Part shown: positions 1 to 60,759 of the stretch, one piece after another
Layout of the letters: each line of letters starts with the position of its first letter
Numbering within the stretch: position 1 is the stretch's first letter
Source of the DNA: Fragum whitleyi
Taxonomy: Eukaryota; Mollusca; Bivalvia; Cardiida; Cardiidae
Length of the DNA: 64,000 bases
Reading direction: 5' to 3'
NCBI GenBank assembly: GCA_948146395.1
Contig: OX411548.1
Location: 33,612,912-33,676,911, forward strand
Translations under genes and position numbers: made by a program
The notes under the pieces: generated by a model
The model's input: the letters and a program-made list of their open reading frames with translations, nothing else
What the model was told of the DNA's origin: nothing
Database searches by the model: none

Positions 1-910
1 CGGTAAGCCGTAAAATATATATTGATATATATATAGATTCTCGAGCTCAATTTTGAAAATACACCTATACATATTATATTTTTCTTATAACCTCTATTTG
101 CCTTGTTTGAGTCGATACTGCAACCTAAAATACAGCATTATGTCGTCATTGTTCTAAAAATATCCATATGATATCATAAAAAAATATCATATGGGATGTT
201 ATCATACGGATATTTGTATAGTTTTAAGATAAAAAAAAGCCCTTCAGATTTTCTACATCCTATTATTTGAAGATGTGTGTAAAATATACAAGACTTTAAA
301 AGAGATAAGCGATTAAATGAAATAAATATTTGAAGAAGCTTTGTAAAATGTCGTTTGATACAACTTCTTTACAATTCATGTTCCAACAAGATTTTTTTCC
401 CTTTGTCTACATTAATTCTTTATTTTAAAACTCAGCAAAGAAATACTAAGAAACACTAAAATAATAAATAAATAATCGTGTTTTGATAAATTGTTCATAA
501 AAAATGACACACTACATGTAAAAGAAATCCGGAGAAATGAAAGATCGAGGAAAATATGATGCACAGAATGGCCATTGCTCTTTTGAAGATCACGTCAACA
601 AACATCCATAATATACAGCATTCATAAGATTCCAAATGTTGAAATGAAATTGAGCCTGTGCGTGACATTTCAAACAAGTTGACATATGCGTGAAGAGGGA
701 ACATTAGGCAACCTGCACACCCACGAAAGGTATTTAGAAAAATGCCCGACTTTTAAAATACACTTTTACACCTTTATTATCGATAAAATGCAAAGTGAAC
801 ACTCTGGCCAGACTGTGCGGATGCACAGGCTGGCCAGTGTCTTTGCTTTGCTCACATTTGAAATTTTTGGAAATGTCATGCACATGCTCAATTACAATGG
901 TAATGTCTAT
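1..910. other. slc4a11 intron with two repeat-derived segments
   Basis: No coding sequence is recognised. Bases about 60-235 match, inverted, the element at about 31535-31715. Bases about 652-893 are a copy of the MITE family with CCTGTGCGTGACATTTC-type ends and a GACTGTGCGGATGCACAG hairpin core. Confidence 0.6.
652..893. repeat. MITE family B (GTGACATTTCCAA ends, TGTGC hairpin core)
   Basis: The left end is GAGCCTGTGCGTGACATTTC and the right end, read inverted, is GAGCATGTGCATGACATTTC. The core carries GCCAGACTGTGCGGATGCAC with its inverted partner. The same layout recurs at 14972-15214, 43709-43951 and 62517-62797, so this is a dispersed non-autonomous DNA element. Confidence 0.7.
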
Positions 911-915
911 CCTAC

Positions 916-49985
<49,070 letters not shown>

Positions 49986-50619
49986 TACGTATCTGAAATA
50001 ATCGATAGTTTTCATTTGTACATATATGTTTGTATGAATAATTGATACCCAGGTGATACAACTAATAGATAATCCCTTTTAAAGTGAATTAATGACGAAA
50101 GGCTTCAGAAACCGCATAACCACAGCCTACTCAAGCTGTTACTCTACAGTAATTTGACCTTATACTGAAAATCACAGAATGCGTACACACAAAACACTTA
50201 TCCACATATTCCGTACAAGGATAGTCTCTTTATTTACATATCTTACAATTTTTTTCAAACATGACTGATCAAGAAAAGTTATAAGTACAGAACCAAAATT
50301 AATAGGTAAAATTGCAAAAACCTGCTACCTTATATTAAAAAAAAAGACTTCTTCTTATGTGTAAATGAAGAAGTTTTTTTGTTATCATTCTATCTCATAC
50401 TGTTGAATCATTATGTTGATATTTTTCATGTCTTATTTTAAATAAAAGAATCAGATGGTAATTGAAATTTAACAAGCATTTTTCTTTTTAATAAAATCAA
50501 TCATTCAAGTTAAATAACATTAGGAAATTTCTGTACAAACTGAAGTCCATGAAACACCCCTTATGATAATTCCATTTAAAAATGTTCATAATTTGTAATA
50601 TCTTTCAAATTCGCTTGTG

Positions 50620-50770
50620 GTTTATCATTTAAGGGATAAGCTAATTTGTTGATTTCATTGAGGTATGAAACTAAAAACCTAATCACACTGTATGAATACG
50701 CAAAGTGGAATCATACATGAGTGTAATTAAGTTTTTAGTTTCATATCTCAATGAAACCAACAAATTAGCT
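50620..50770. repeat. Inverted-repeat MITE, about 150 bp
   Basis: Arms GCTAATTTGTTGATTTCATTG...GTATGAAACTAAAAAC and the inverse ending AACAAATTAGCTC. A related end occurs at 22490-22580. Confidence 0.7.
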
Positions 50771-51535
50771 CTTTATATCTTATAATTTAATACTTTGAAG
50801 CAAAAATGTACAGATTCGTCAAAAATGAAGCATTTTTCTTATGGGACTACTTTTTGCAGAAGGTTACAAAATAGCTGCGTTATCAAAATTAATTTCATTG
50901 AGAAATAGAAAAAAAATTCAGCCAATTAGAATACACGAAATCTGATGGAATCAACTTGAATTGAATTATTAGCAAATGATTCTTTTTACTAACACTGCTA
51001 ACCCATGTCTATGATAATGAATTGATAGAGTAATATTTTACTCAAAGTCTCTTATAATTCATATTTGAACGTCCATGTATATTTAACTGTTATATTGTTT
51101 GTTTTAAATATATGTACATGAATGAGACTCTAATGAAGATATATATATACAATTTGACAAAGAGCTAATGTGACTAAAAGGAAACCATTATATATAACTT
51201 CCAAAATTTACATCATCGGTAGATTGATTAGCAAGACCGAGCCTACACTCATGCCGTCAAAGTACTCGATTACACTGTATAAATGGTATAAGATTGTTGT
51301 GCTCCTTTTTTTTTTAAATTTAACATGGTACCCTATTCATTTACATATATTTTTCACAGGCTGTTTTTCGATTTCGTCATCGTATTTTACATTTTCTCCA
51401 TCGTTATATATAGTATTGATTAAATCGCAATATTGTAATAGCGCCATGGTACCCACTGGATATCGTCATTGCAATCACGTTATATCCTGCATCCTTAAAA
51501 TACGTTATTTTTTTTAGTTGATCGTAGAATAGGAC

Positions 51536-51720
51536 ACAGAGTTAACAGCATCGCGAAAATGACAATTTGGATGTTTTTGAAAGGGTTTCTGAATGAGTGC
51601 GCTAAGATAGTTTTGTGTGAAATTAAAGGCAGGTAATCCAATATCGCTAATTTTGTTCAGAATGAACAAAAATAGCGTTATTTATTACCTCCCTTTAATA
51701 AAATATCAATATCAATAGTG
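51536..51720. repeat. MITE family C, half to two-thirds copy
   Basis: GTTAACAGCATCGCGAAAATGACA...GGCAGGTAATCCAATATCGC/GCGTTATTTATTACCTCCCT palindrome around TTTGTTCAGAATGAACAAAA. Confidence 0.65.
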
Positions 51721-52409
51721 TATGACTACCTTCCCATATCTTCAAGAACCAATCAGACGCTTACAAGTTATAATTAAAAAACAATAAATTAAAAAAATAA
51801 ACCGATATTTACTTCGGCGTGGACAGTATAAGCGTTAACTGTAAGAGCTAAAAGCTCGGAAATAACTATGGACTAAATTCCTTTCGCATCCATTACACTA
51901 CTTGATGCGATTTTACCTTAAACAAAAGGTACCCAAGAAATTGTAAGGTATTTGTAGATGCACAAGCCTATTCAGTAGGTTTAAGATAAATTGAGCACGT
52001 GTGTGACATTTCCAACGAAACTACATGTGCGTAATATACGTTTTGAAATGTAGACCTACTATGATCTTCTACGTGTCCGTGTGTCCGAAGGTTTACCTTA
52101 ACGGACCCTGCATAGATAACGCAAAATTTAAAGAAATCACCGAAAATCGTCAAAGAAATGCTATTAGTTTGGCCCCCTTTTTGGCAGTCGGAACTATATT
52201 CTGTCGGACTACTATGTCATGTGAAATATGTGCTTGTTTTGGCAGCTTAAGCGATATGAATGGTTTACTGATATCTTGAAATGTAAATAAACATGACCCT
52301 TGTAAAGATAAAAATGGCAAACAGTAGTCAAAATACCAAATTAGAATAACACATGTATGACCTCTCTATAACGAAATAGGCTGCATCTAAGCGAAACCAA
52401 ATTTTGCAA

Positions 52410-52830
52410 AAGTTCCGAAGTGATATTGAATGAGTGTGTGGAGTTTTTAATGAAATTTCAGGGGGATAACATATTATCGCCGTTTCTGTCAAAATTGGAC
52501 AAAAATAGCGATATATAATTACCTCCATCCGAGAAAAATCTACACGTACTTTCCTAGCTGTGTGGTTTCACGGACCAAGCATGATGGCGCTTCATAAAAT
52601 TCACACCAGCTTAATAAATCGGCGAATGATTTGATAAATATGAATTAAATGTAGGGTTTTGTGAACGGTTTAGAATGTTTGAAACGATTTCAGAGCCTTT
52701 TCGGGTTATTTTACTGATAGTTTTTTTAATGCATTGGGTGGAACGCTATCAATCGAGCGATTTAGAATGGTTTTTGATCGGTGTGAAAATCAATTCCACG
52801 TGACGTAAATAACTGTATATTAAGATAGTA
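52410..52830. repeat. MITE family C, diverged copy
   Basis: GAATGAGTGTGTGGAG, GGGGGATAACATATTATCGC/GCGATATATAATTACCTCC core, then AACGCTATCAATCGAGCGAT, TTTAGAATGGTTTTTGATCG and TCAATTCCACGTGACG. Confidence 0.55.
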
Positions 52831-52940
52831 AAGTGACGTTTAAGTACTTACACTATTTCCAAGAATTGGAATGCCAAATTGCTCGGAGTTGCAACAGAGA
52901 ATTAATAAGGACGGTGTCGTTTACCTCTTACATCAGACTA

Positions 52941-53105
52941 TTAAGGTAGTGGACCCGTAATAGTAACGCAACGTTTCGGTAGAAATGAACTTTAACATTG
53001 TTAACCGAGGTTTCCAAATGAAAATCATTAGGAAACCTTGGATAACACTGTTAAAGTTAATGACACCCGAAACGTTGCAGATCTATTACGGGTCCACTAC
53101 CTTAA
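52941..53105. repeat. Palindromic TTAA-ended MITE family P2 copy
   Basis: TTAAGGTAGTGGACCCGTAA to TTACGGGTCCACTACCTTAA, 165 bp, nearly a full palindrome; it is followed within 15 bases by a family P1 palindrome. Confidence 0.88.
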
Positions 53106-53118
53106 AGGAGGGATACCA

Positions 53119-53250
53119 GCCCTGCGTTCACGATAACCAAACGGTGCAAACAGTTAGCCATTTATACCCCGCTTTGCACGTGCAATTGTGTGCAAAGCGG
53201 TTTTAATTGGCAAACTGTTTGCACCGTTTTGTCATCCTGAACGCTGGGCT
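53119..53250. repeat. Palindromic MITE family P1 copy
   Basis: GCCCTGCGTTCACGATAACC to GTCATCCTGAACGCTGGGC with CCGCTTTGCACGTGCAATTG turn. Confidence 0.85.
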
Positions 53251-53564
53251 GATCTCACCTAACTTGTGCTGGATCAGATATTCTTTTCAATTTTTTATCC
53301 ATGGATTTTCTCAGAAGATCCATTTTCTTGTGATTAGTCACATATTTTTTACGTAAAAGTACTCAATCAAATACAATAATACTTAACTTCTCATAAAGTT
53401 GATGTTTATGACAGAGATGAAAAAATCAAAATTTTGGTCAAAATGTCGGCAAGGTAAATATTTGATGGCAATCGATGGAGGAAAGAAAAATCAAGGCTGT
53501 ATTGATACGCTAAGGAAGAGTAACTGCTTTGATATCTACGATTGGAATAATTTACGCCTTGGCA

Positions 53565-53735
53565 CTTAATGTAGTGGACCTATAATAGTTCCGCAACGTT
53601 TCGGAACTCATGTTTTTTCACTGTGTTGACCCAGGCTTCCTTATGAAAATCATTCGGGAACATCGGCTAACACTGTTAAAGTTCATTACTTCCTAAACGG
53701 GAAATGTTGTAGAACTATTACGGGTCCAATACCTT
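53565..53735. repeat. Palindromic TTAA-ended MITE family P2, older copy
   Basis: CTTAATGTAGTGGACCTATA to TATTACGGGTCCAATACCTTT, with more mismatches than the copy at 52941. Confidence 0.75.
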
Positions 53736-54047
53736 TACAATGGCAGGGCCATTCATTTCATTACGCGGTTCTATATAATCGAGTTGTCATTGTTTCAGTA
53801 GTGGTGCATTTATGGCGATACATCTCCTGTAAAAAAATGTGATGAACCCCTCCGTATTGAATTGAGTAATTATTTAGTGACTGTAATTCAATCGGAAACC
53901 CTCGGAGATTCTATGGAATAGACCTCGGAAATAATGAGAGTGCGGAAATGAAAGCGCGCTTCGAACCCGCGACCCAAGTATTAACAGCCTATTGAGTTAC
54001 TGACATACCCAGCCCGAGTCCGAGGATATTTTCGCTGACCTTTTCAA

Positions 54048-54328
54048 TTGATTGATTGATTGAATGGGGTTTTACGCCGCTTTTAACATTATTTCAGTCA
54101 CATCGCGGCGGCTGGAGCACCTAACAATGGATTCCTGGTATTTCATGCACCAGTACTACCATCACATCCTTTCCTAGCCTCCAGCTGCTATCCCACATAG
54201 GTCTACGATTATCAACCCATAAATAGTAGACAAATAGTCGGAAAGGATGAGTGCCACCGTCGGGGATCGAACCTGGGACCTCTAAATTGACAGCCCGACG
54301 CGCTACCACCTGCGCTATGAAGACGGCT
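54048..54328 (-). mobile_element. tRNA-headed SINE
   Basis: Full-length on the minus strand: ATTGATTGATTGATTG tail, GGTTTTACGCCGCTTTTAAC, GCGGCGGCTGGAGCACCTAA, TCCTTTCCTAGCCTCCAGCT, GACAAATAGTCGGAAAGGAT, then GGGGATCGAACCTGGGACCT and a tRNA head ending ATGAAGACGGC. Confidence 0.9.
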
Positions 54329-54594
54329 TCGCTGACCTTTTCAAAGTCTTTCAGCTATCAAAGGGTCAACTGGTGCTGATGATTACATGGTTTATGTTGT
54401 CTCGCTCCGATTGTGTGGAGTCATTATATTAATCATATTCAATTTTCTTTTCTAGTTTATGGGTACATGTACGTATTTCTAATGACTCGATACCTTTAAC
54501 ATAAAAAGTGACGTGACCAATTTTACGGGTTCAGAGGAAGAACGTAATTATGAACCTGCCTTGTGAGCAGAATGACAAAAAAGTATAAACTTTT

Positions 54595-54675
54595 ACTTTC
54601 TATTACACGCTTGCAAATTTTATCCCGATGTGCACACAAATTTGCACCGTTTTGTCATCCTGAACGCAAAGCTGC
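54595..54675. repeat. Family P1, half copy
   Basis: ACACGCTTGCAAATTTTATCC...TTGCACCGTTTTGTCATCCTG AACGCAAAGC matches the right arm. Confidence 0.6.
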
Positions 54676-55257
54676 TACAATGTATTCAATGACAATTAAT
54701 TATTCACCGGAGAGTCAGTAATGGCGAAGCTAAACAATAAGTGTCTAAAGGTCATGGGATTCCTCTAAAAGTTCGATGTTTTTAGACCCTTGAAAGTTTT
54801 TTTTTAAGATTGACTCATAAAATAGTCATAAAGCTTGAAGTGTCCTCCACCATTCCCATTAGCATTATCTTATCTTTATGCTCAAACACTTGAAGTTGCT
54901 GCTATTTTTCTCCAGAGCACATGACCTATACTTTTTTATGTATTAACGTGAACAATGGCATTTGCTCTCTCCCCTAATAAATTACGGATGTGTCTTGTTG
55001 TAAAAACAAAAAGAAGAATAAGAACAGCAATTACAAATCCTTTGTGTATTTTCCTTTGGCATTTAAGTGAATCTTTTTATCGCTATGCAAATATACGCCT
55101 TTTCTGCAAATTTATACGAAATGAATCCGTTCATGTGGAAAGAAGGCGTCCACTTCTACTTATTTCTCTATATATCACCAAAACTTTTCAATTGATCATT
55201 CCCGATACACCATACTTATATGTGGTCTATCACTTTGAGTAGATCCTTAGTTATACA

Positions 55258-55695
55258 GAAAATACAGTTAACAACATCGTGAAATTGACAAGGTGAATGA
55301 TTTTGGAATGAAATGGAATGAGTTTGAGGAGTGAGTCTTGAGTTAGATTAAAGGGAGGTAATCTAATATCGCTAATTTTGTTCAGGATGAACAAAATTAG
55401 TGATATGCATTACCTCCCTTAAATAAAATATGTATACAAGTTCTATAAATAGCTTTCTATTTCTTAAAGAACCTATCAAACACGTATAAGTTCAATTATT
55501 TCAGTAAAATCGCGTTTTTTCTAGCTATACATGTAATTACTTTGAATGTAGTTGTTAATCTTGTCTGTTAGAGTGATTTTGAAGCGATTTTGATTGGTTT
55601 GAGTGAGTGTTTTGAATGAATAAATGGAGCGCCGAATGATCGATTTAGAATCGTTTTGACAAGGATGAATGTCAATTACACGATGTTACTAACTG
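55258..55695. repeat. MITE family C, full copy
   Basis: AACATCGTGAAATTGACAAG left; ATGTCAATTACACGATGTTA right. Core GGGAGGTAATCTAATATCGC with inverse GTGATATGCATTACCTCCCT around GTTCAGGATGAAC. Confidence 0.8.
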
Positions 55696-55696
55696 T

Positions 55697-56062
55697 AACA
55701 TCGTGAAAGTCACACTCGTCTGAGTCAAAACCATTCAATTTCGCTCATTCGGCGCTCTATTCGTGGCACACACTCAAGTACTAAGAAACGATCCTACATT
55801 GTTCTAAAACGCTTCGAAAGGTTCATTATTTCATTTGTATCGATTAAAGTCATTGCATCGGCTGGTGTGGATTTAAAATGAACGTATTTTCTTTTTAATA
55901 AAAATGAGGTAATAAAATATCTTTAATTTCGTACAATTGGGGGGAAATTAACGACAACATATTACCTCTCTATGATTTCTTTCAAAATTCGACTCCACAG
56001 TCATATTGAACTACTCCAAAGTCGTTCAAATATCGCTGAGCTTGTCAATTAAACAATGTTGT
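55697..56062. repeat. MITE family C, second copy directly abutting the first
   Basis: AACATCGTGAAAGTCACACT left; GCTTGTCAATTAAACAATGTTG right. Core ATGAGGTAATAAAATATC and AACATATTACCTCTCTAT. Confidence 0.7.
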
Positions 56063-56426
56063 CAACTATGATAGCTGTTATATATAGGCCTTATATTTAT
56101 CGGTTGCCAGCAATATTTAATGCGATTCCTCTATACAATGACATATGACCTCTTTCTGCTATTTTTAGAAAAATCGAAAATTACGTACATCAATTAGCAA
56201 ATAATATTTAAAGGTTGTGTTTTATTAAAAAACGCTTTAAATAGCACTATCTTGACAACTGCATTTTATTCCCATTATATACGTGACTCAGTTTGGTATC
56301 AATTTTAACCACAACGTGATGCCCCTGACAGCTCTTACCTTTAATATCATTTATTTTGTGTTATACATGTACGTGCATCACAGTCTTATGGGGGACAATT
56401 TGAGTGTAAAGATTGTTTGAAAAAAA

Positions 56427-56688
56427 TGTGACCCGTCACGCGAAAAGAGACCATCTGGAAAGTGCGTAAAGTAGCGACCCGTGTCAGACTGCGCGAATTG
56501 CGCAGACGGACTAGGGTCGAAACTTTTCGCACTTCACCTTATTTCTGAATCTAGAATAATCAATCTACCTTCCTGCGAAAGAAATTTCGAAAAACGACAT
56601 CTGGTTAGCCTTTTCTAGAACCGATCTCCTTTTCAAATATTTATTTTATGAAGTTACCAGATGGTCCTTTTTTGCGTGACGGGTCACA
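56427..56688. repeat. MITE family T1, 262 bp
   Basis: TGTGACCCGTCACGCGAAAA left; TTTTTGCGTGACGGGTCACA right, followed by TA. Shares GACTGCGCGAATTGCGCAGA with the 46.6-kb copy. Confidence 0.85.
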
Positions 56689-56699
56689 TATTTGTTGCC

Positions 56700-59600
56700 A
56701 TTTATAGGCGTTCTTTTAAAGATCAAATGAAAAGCTATTTTTCGAACAAGAACTAAATATATATTTCAGTCAGTTTAATTGAAATAAAAAGGTATAAAAA
56801 ATCCGCGTCGAAAAACACACCCCCAAAGGGACAATAATTACAAAAGAACGACCGTGATTTATTGGAAATTTTCACCTGGCCGAAAACGGATTTTCGCACT
56901 TGCGCACAGGATGTGACGTCATTGTAGTCATTCCTCTCGAAGGTAAACAATGCGAACGCTTGTTATTATCACAGCTATCGAACAACAACACGAAGGTTCG
57001 ATATTGTTATACCGCTATCAACTTGTGCAGTCAGCACAGTTTAAACATAAGCAAGCGGAAACTACAGGTATGTTTACTTTAAACCCTAAATCTGAGATAT
57101 CTAGTCACGGGTCTAACAACAAGGTCCGGATAAACGTAAGTCGGAAACTATGGCATGGTTAGAGTGTTTTCACGCCGTTGTAACGATGTAATCTTATTAA
57201 AAATAAACATTTTTCTCTCACAAATTAAAATCGGCATTTTTCAGACTGTTCACTTCGTAAATTTGGTAAAAACTTCAGAAGGAAATCCAATTTGATCTAA
57301 TTAAGAGTAATATTTCACAGTGACCAATCATTTAGCTTCAACTTTTGTTTATTATACAGATTTATAAAAGAAAACATAAAAAAGGCTTGACATAACACAT
57401 TTGATGGTTGGTCAAAATCATATTACAAGTCAATCAAATATATTATGCAAAATTAAATCAAGACATTGAATAAACCCCTACCTCAATAGGGCTTTGGCAA
57501 TTAAATGGTATGAAATTCCTCCAAACTATAATTATTTGTCGGTACAAATTTCCTTTTCCACGATTTTTCCATTTTCTTTAATCCACAAATGTTCACCCAT
57601 GTTTTCACCTTTTTTTTGAATTTGTCAAAAATATAACGAATGAATTTCATGAACAACTAATTAGAAAAATAAATTCAATTAAACACAAATTTGATGGTAT
57701 TCCGTTGTCGATTGAAGGTTGTGTCTAGGTCTACCGCCGGTTGAAAATTAGTCTTTTGCGGCATGTCAGTTGAATCATTGAAGGATGAAATGTGTGTTTT
57801 ATAAATTACATGTAGCTGGATGGTTTTGTTTATTGAAAGCATTGTGACATCTTGCCGATTACACAACAGCGCACATGACAAATGATTTACCGAAAGTAAC
57901 CCTTTCTGCGTGTGCTAGTCTGTGTACCGATAATTCTTCTAATATGCCAATTATTTTCAAAATCATTTCTGAAACATTTTTCAAATTTATACATTTTTTT
58001 TTTTTATTTCGGCACACAAAACATTTTTATATATTAAAAAATGGTCACCATTTCAAGCTGTAATAAGTATCAAGCGGGTTCAATATCGTTTACACCAAGA
58101 AAATTTCTTCTCTTTTTTTCAACAAAAAAGTTTTCACAATATTGTAAATATCGAAAAAATGTTGTATTAAATGTCTTATATCAAGAAAAAAGATATAAAG
58201 AGAGAAAAAAAGACTAAAAGAGGGAGAGGGAAAGAGAGGACAGACAGAATGCGCCAAACCAGAGAGAATGTTCAAAATAAAAATGTTGACGGGTGATCAA
58301 AATGTCGCAAATGTAGCTTTAAAAAGCTTTTCTTGCGTTGATTCGATAATTTATCAATCATCGACGATATTGTTCAACGAATAATATATTACTTATTACG
58401 CGTGTGCGTACTGCGTGTCATGTTTTTACGCCCTTGGACAAAATTATAACAGGAAGAAATCTTCACGGCTTTCGTACTGTTCAAGTTTATACGTTAACTT
58501 CGAACTCAAGAAATAAGTTCTCAGAGCAAAAGTTCGAAGAGACCATTCATTAAACTTCAGCTTCATTATATGTGACCGACTGGGAACTCCATACAATTAA
58601 AATAATTATGTTATGAAAGGATTGGTTCAAGTACGGGTCAGTCAGAGGTCGCATAAAATACTCTTTCAAATGAAGGAGCAAATAGCTAAATTACTCTTGT
58701 ATCAAAGTTGGACAATTTACGAACCTTCTCGGTCCGCAATCTGAGTAGGGTCGACTCTTTACGCACTAGCCTTACGTTCTTTGATGAAAGATTTAGAATT
58801 TGGTACTCAAACATCTGTTTATAGCTGATCAGAAGCTGCTCAACAAGCCTTTTTCGTAAACGAAACATTGGGTACATTTTCAAAATTCAATAATATCGTT
58901 TTAAACTGTAAGTGCGATATTTTGGTTTTACAACAACAAAATGTTTTCATCATTGAACACCAAAATAAGTTATTTTACTAATTACAGCAATTATAACATC
59001 TGTTTACACTTTGGTTTATTGACGGGGCGTGGTTTTCCAATGATATACATGATTATAATTGACACTTGACAAAATTTTACCCAATCAGTTCACCGGAAAT
59101 TTCAAAAGGCGTTTAATTGGTTCATTACCTTTTGACGGGGCGTGGTTATCAGACAATTCATGCGCAAGAATAGCCAATCAGTACACCGAAAGATATTTCT
59201 ATGTCTTTGTGTATAGTAAATGTTTCGGGTCCCGATAGAATTCAATTAGGATAATTAATACTCTTAATAATGCTACATCAAGACATTTTAAATGAATAAG
59301 ACCCTTGCATCTTGCCGCAACATCTTATAGTCAATCGATTTTACGACAAATTTGTGAAAAATATGTGATAGGTTGAACGAAATTCTGTAATTTTATATGA
59401 TCTGCTTATTCCGTCAATACATTCATAACTGCAATGACGTCACAGGTCAGTTTCAATAGCGGGCTACAGGTGTGAACAGAGAAAATCGTCGATTTTACCA
59501 TTATCGTATATATTATTTTCATTTTGAATATCGCATCAGATTATTTTAATACATCTTTTTGTATTTACGTAAGGTCAAAAGAGCTTTTCATTTGACCTTT

Positions 59601-60050
59601 AAATTTTTTGTTACCTCAAATAAAACGTTTGGATTTTCAAAATGAGCAAATTCATACTTCTTAATAAAAAACTTAGCAATTGAAACATCAGAGGTTTGAA
59701 GATATAAAGTTCAAAATCAGCCAGCTATTCGCATTTTCTTGCCAAGCGCTACATTTGTCATTAATTAAAAAACATTCAATAACGTAACTACAAATACATT
59801 TCGTAAATGAATATGACTTTCGGATCCAAAAAAAAAAAAAAAAAAAACCAACAAAAAAACCCCATTTTCCTCTAACACAAATAACCTTCATTTGAGGCTC
59901 AAGTCCCCACTGGCGATTTCGACGAGTTAGAGCAAAAAATATTGCAAGTGCTCCTACAATAGTTTAGCGCTGACCCACTTTCTTGTTCCTCTTTTATATA
60001 TTTAACACTGCGAATTTGTACAAAGCAATCATCTGTGGGTAGGTTTATGA
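56700..60050. other. Non-coding stretch, few recognisable elements
   Basis: AT-rich with short ORFs only. Bases 58573-58790 match the interior of the T1-like copy at 31.0 kb. GAGA-rich run at about 58205-58250 and poly-A at 59828-59847. No exon signature seen. Confidence 0.45.
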
Positions 60051-60059
60051 ATAGAGGAT

Positions 60060-60315
60060 ATTGAATGAGTGGTCATGGAATACGGAATTTATTAAACGAG
60101 TCATCTATAAACAAATGAAAACGAGACTGTGCCGAGTTTTTATCTGTTTCAGCTGATGTATCTAATAAATTCTGTATTTTATTAGCACAAATTTGATATT
60201 CTATTTATAAAATGACCCAAATTTTTGCGAAAATCTTCCAAATTCCTAAAATTCAACAATTATATTTGCCGCCTAACTTATATCACCGTTTAGAACTGAA
60301 ATCACAATATATACA
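60060..60315. repeat. MITE family D copy reaching the candidate gene start
   Basis: GAATGAGTGGTCATGGAATA, hairpin ATAAACAAATGAAAACGAGA/TTTTTATCTGTTTCAG, then ACCGTTTAGAACTGAAATCA and CACAATATATACATTATG align with 48440-48625. Alignment to the 48-kb copy stops at the ATG of the 60318 ORF. Confidence 0.65.
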
Positions 60316-60317
60316 TT

Positions 60318-60718
60318 ATGGCGGCAATTCCGCAGTTGCAAATAAACTTAGACCAAGTTCTAATCGGTCACTCAAATAAAGAACGAAAAGTGTTGTTTGA
60401 AATTTTAAAAAGCAAGTGTTTGTTGAGTCCTGAAAACTTGGAAGACAGCGAAACCAGCATTCATCGAAAAGTTCTCAAGGTAAAGAAATTTAACTTGCAC
60501 GAGAATATGGGAGCCCCCAATTTCAAAATTAACATTGGTGGTTGGGGTAAACTTGACCAATTTAACTCATTTTCGCAAACGAACGTCTAAAATAATGTTT
60601 TCTTTTCTTATTTCTAATCAGATACCTTTAAGGCATCAAAGACTGCATCAAAGAAAAAGAAGAAAAAAAATCAATTAGACGCTAAAGCAAAAAATCGAGT
60701 CGAAACTTATGTTAGCAT
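60318..60718 (+). CDS. Possible two-exon hypothetical gene (weak)
   Basis: ATG 60318 opens MAAIPQLQINLDQVLIGHSN and continues KERKVLFEILKSKCLLSPEN, a balanced, acidic/basic protein-like sequence. Candidate donors are GTAAAG after 60480 and GTAAAC after 60547. A CAG acceptor precedes base 60623. Using the second donor, exon 2 reads DTFKASKTASKKKKKKNQ...SMHRLSNGLAHG and stops at about 60751; using the first it stops sooner. A TATAAAA lies at about 60207. No family recognised. Confidence 0.35.
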
Positions 60719-60759
60719 GCATAGGCTATCAAATGGACTGGCGCATGGCTAGTGCAAAT

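Noticed and set aside
51170..51517. 115-codon plus-strand ORF
   Set aside because: Hydrophobic, AT-driven composition (Tyr/Ile/Phe/Ser-rich), no splice context and no family motif.
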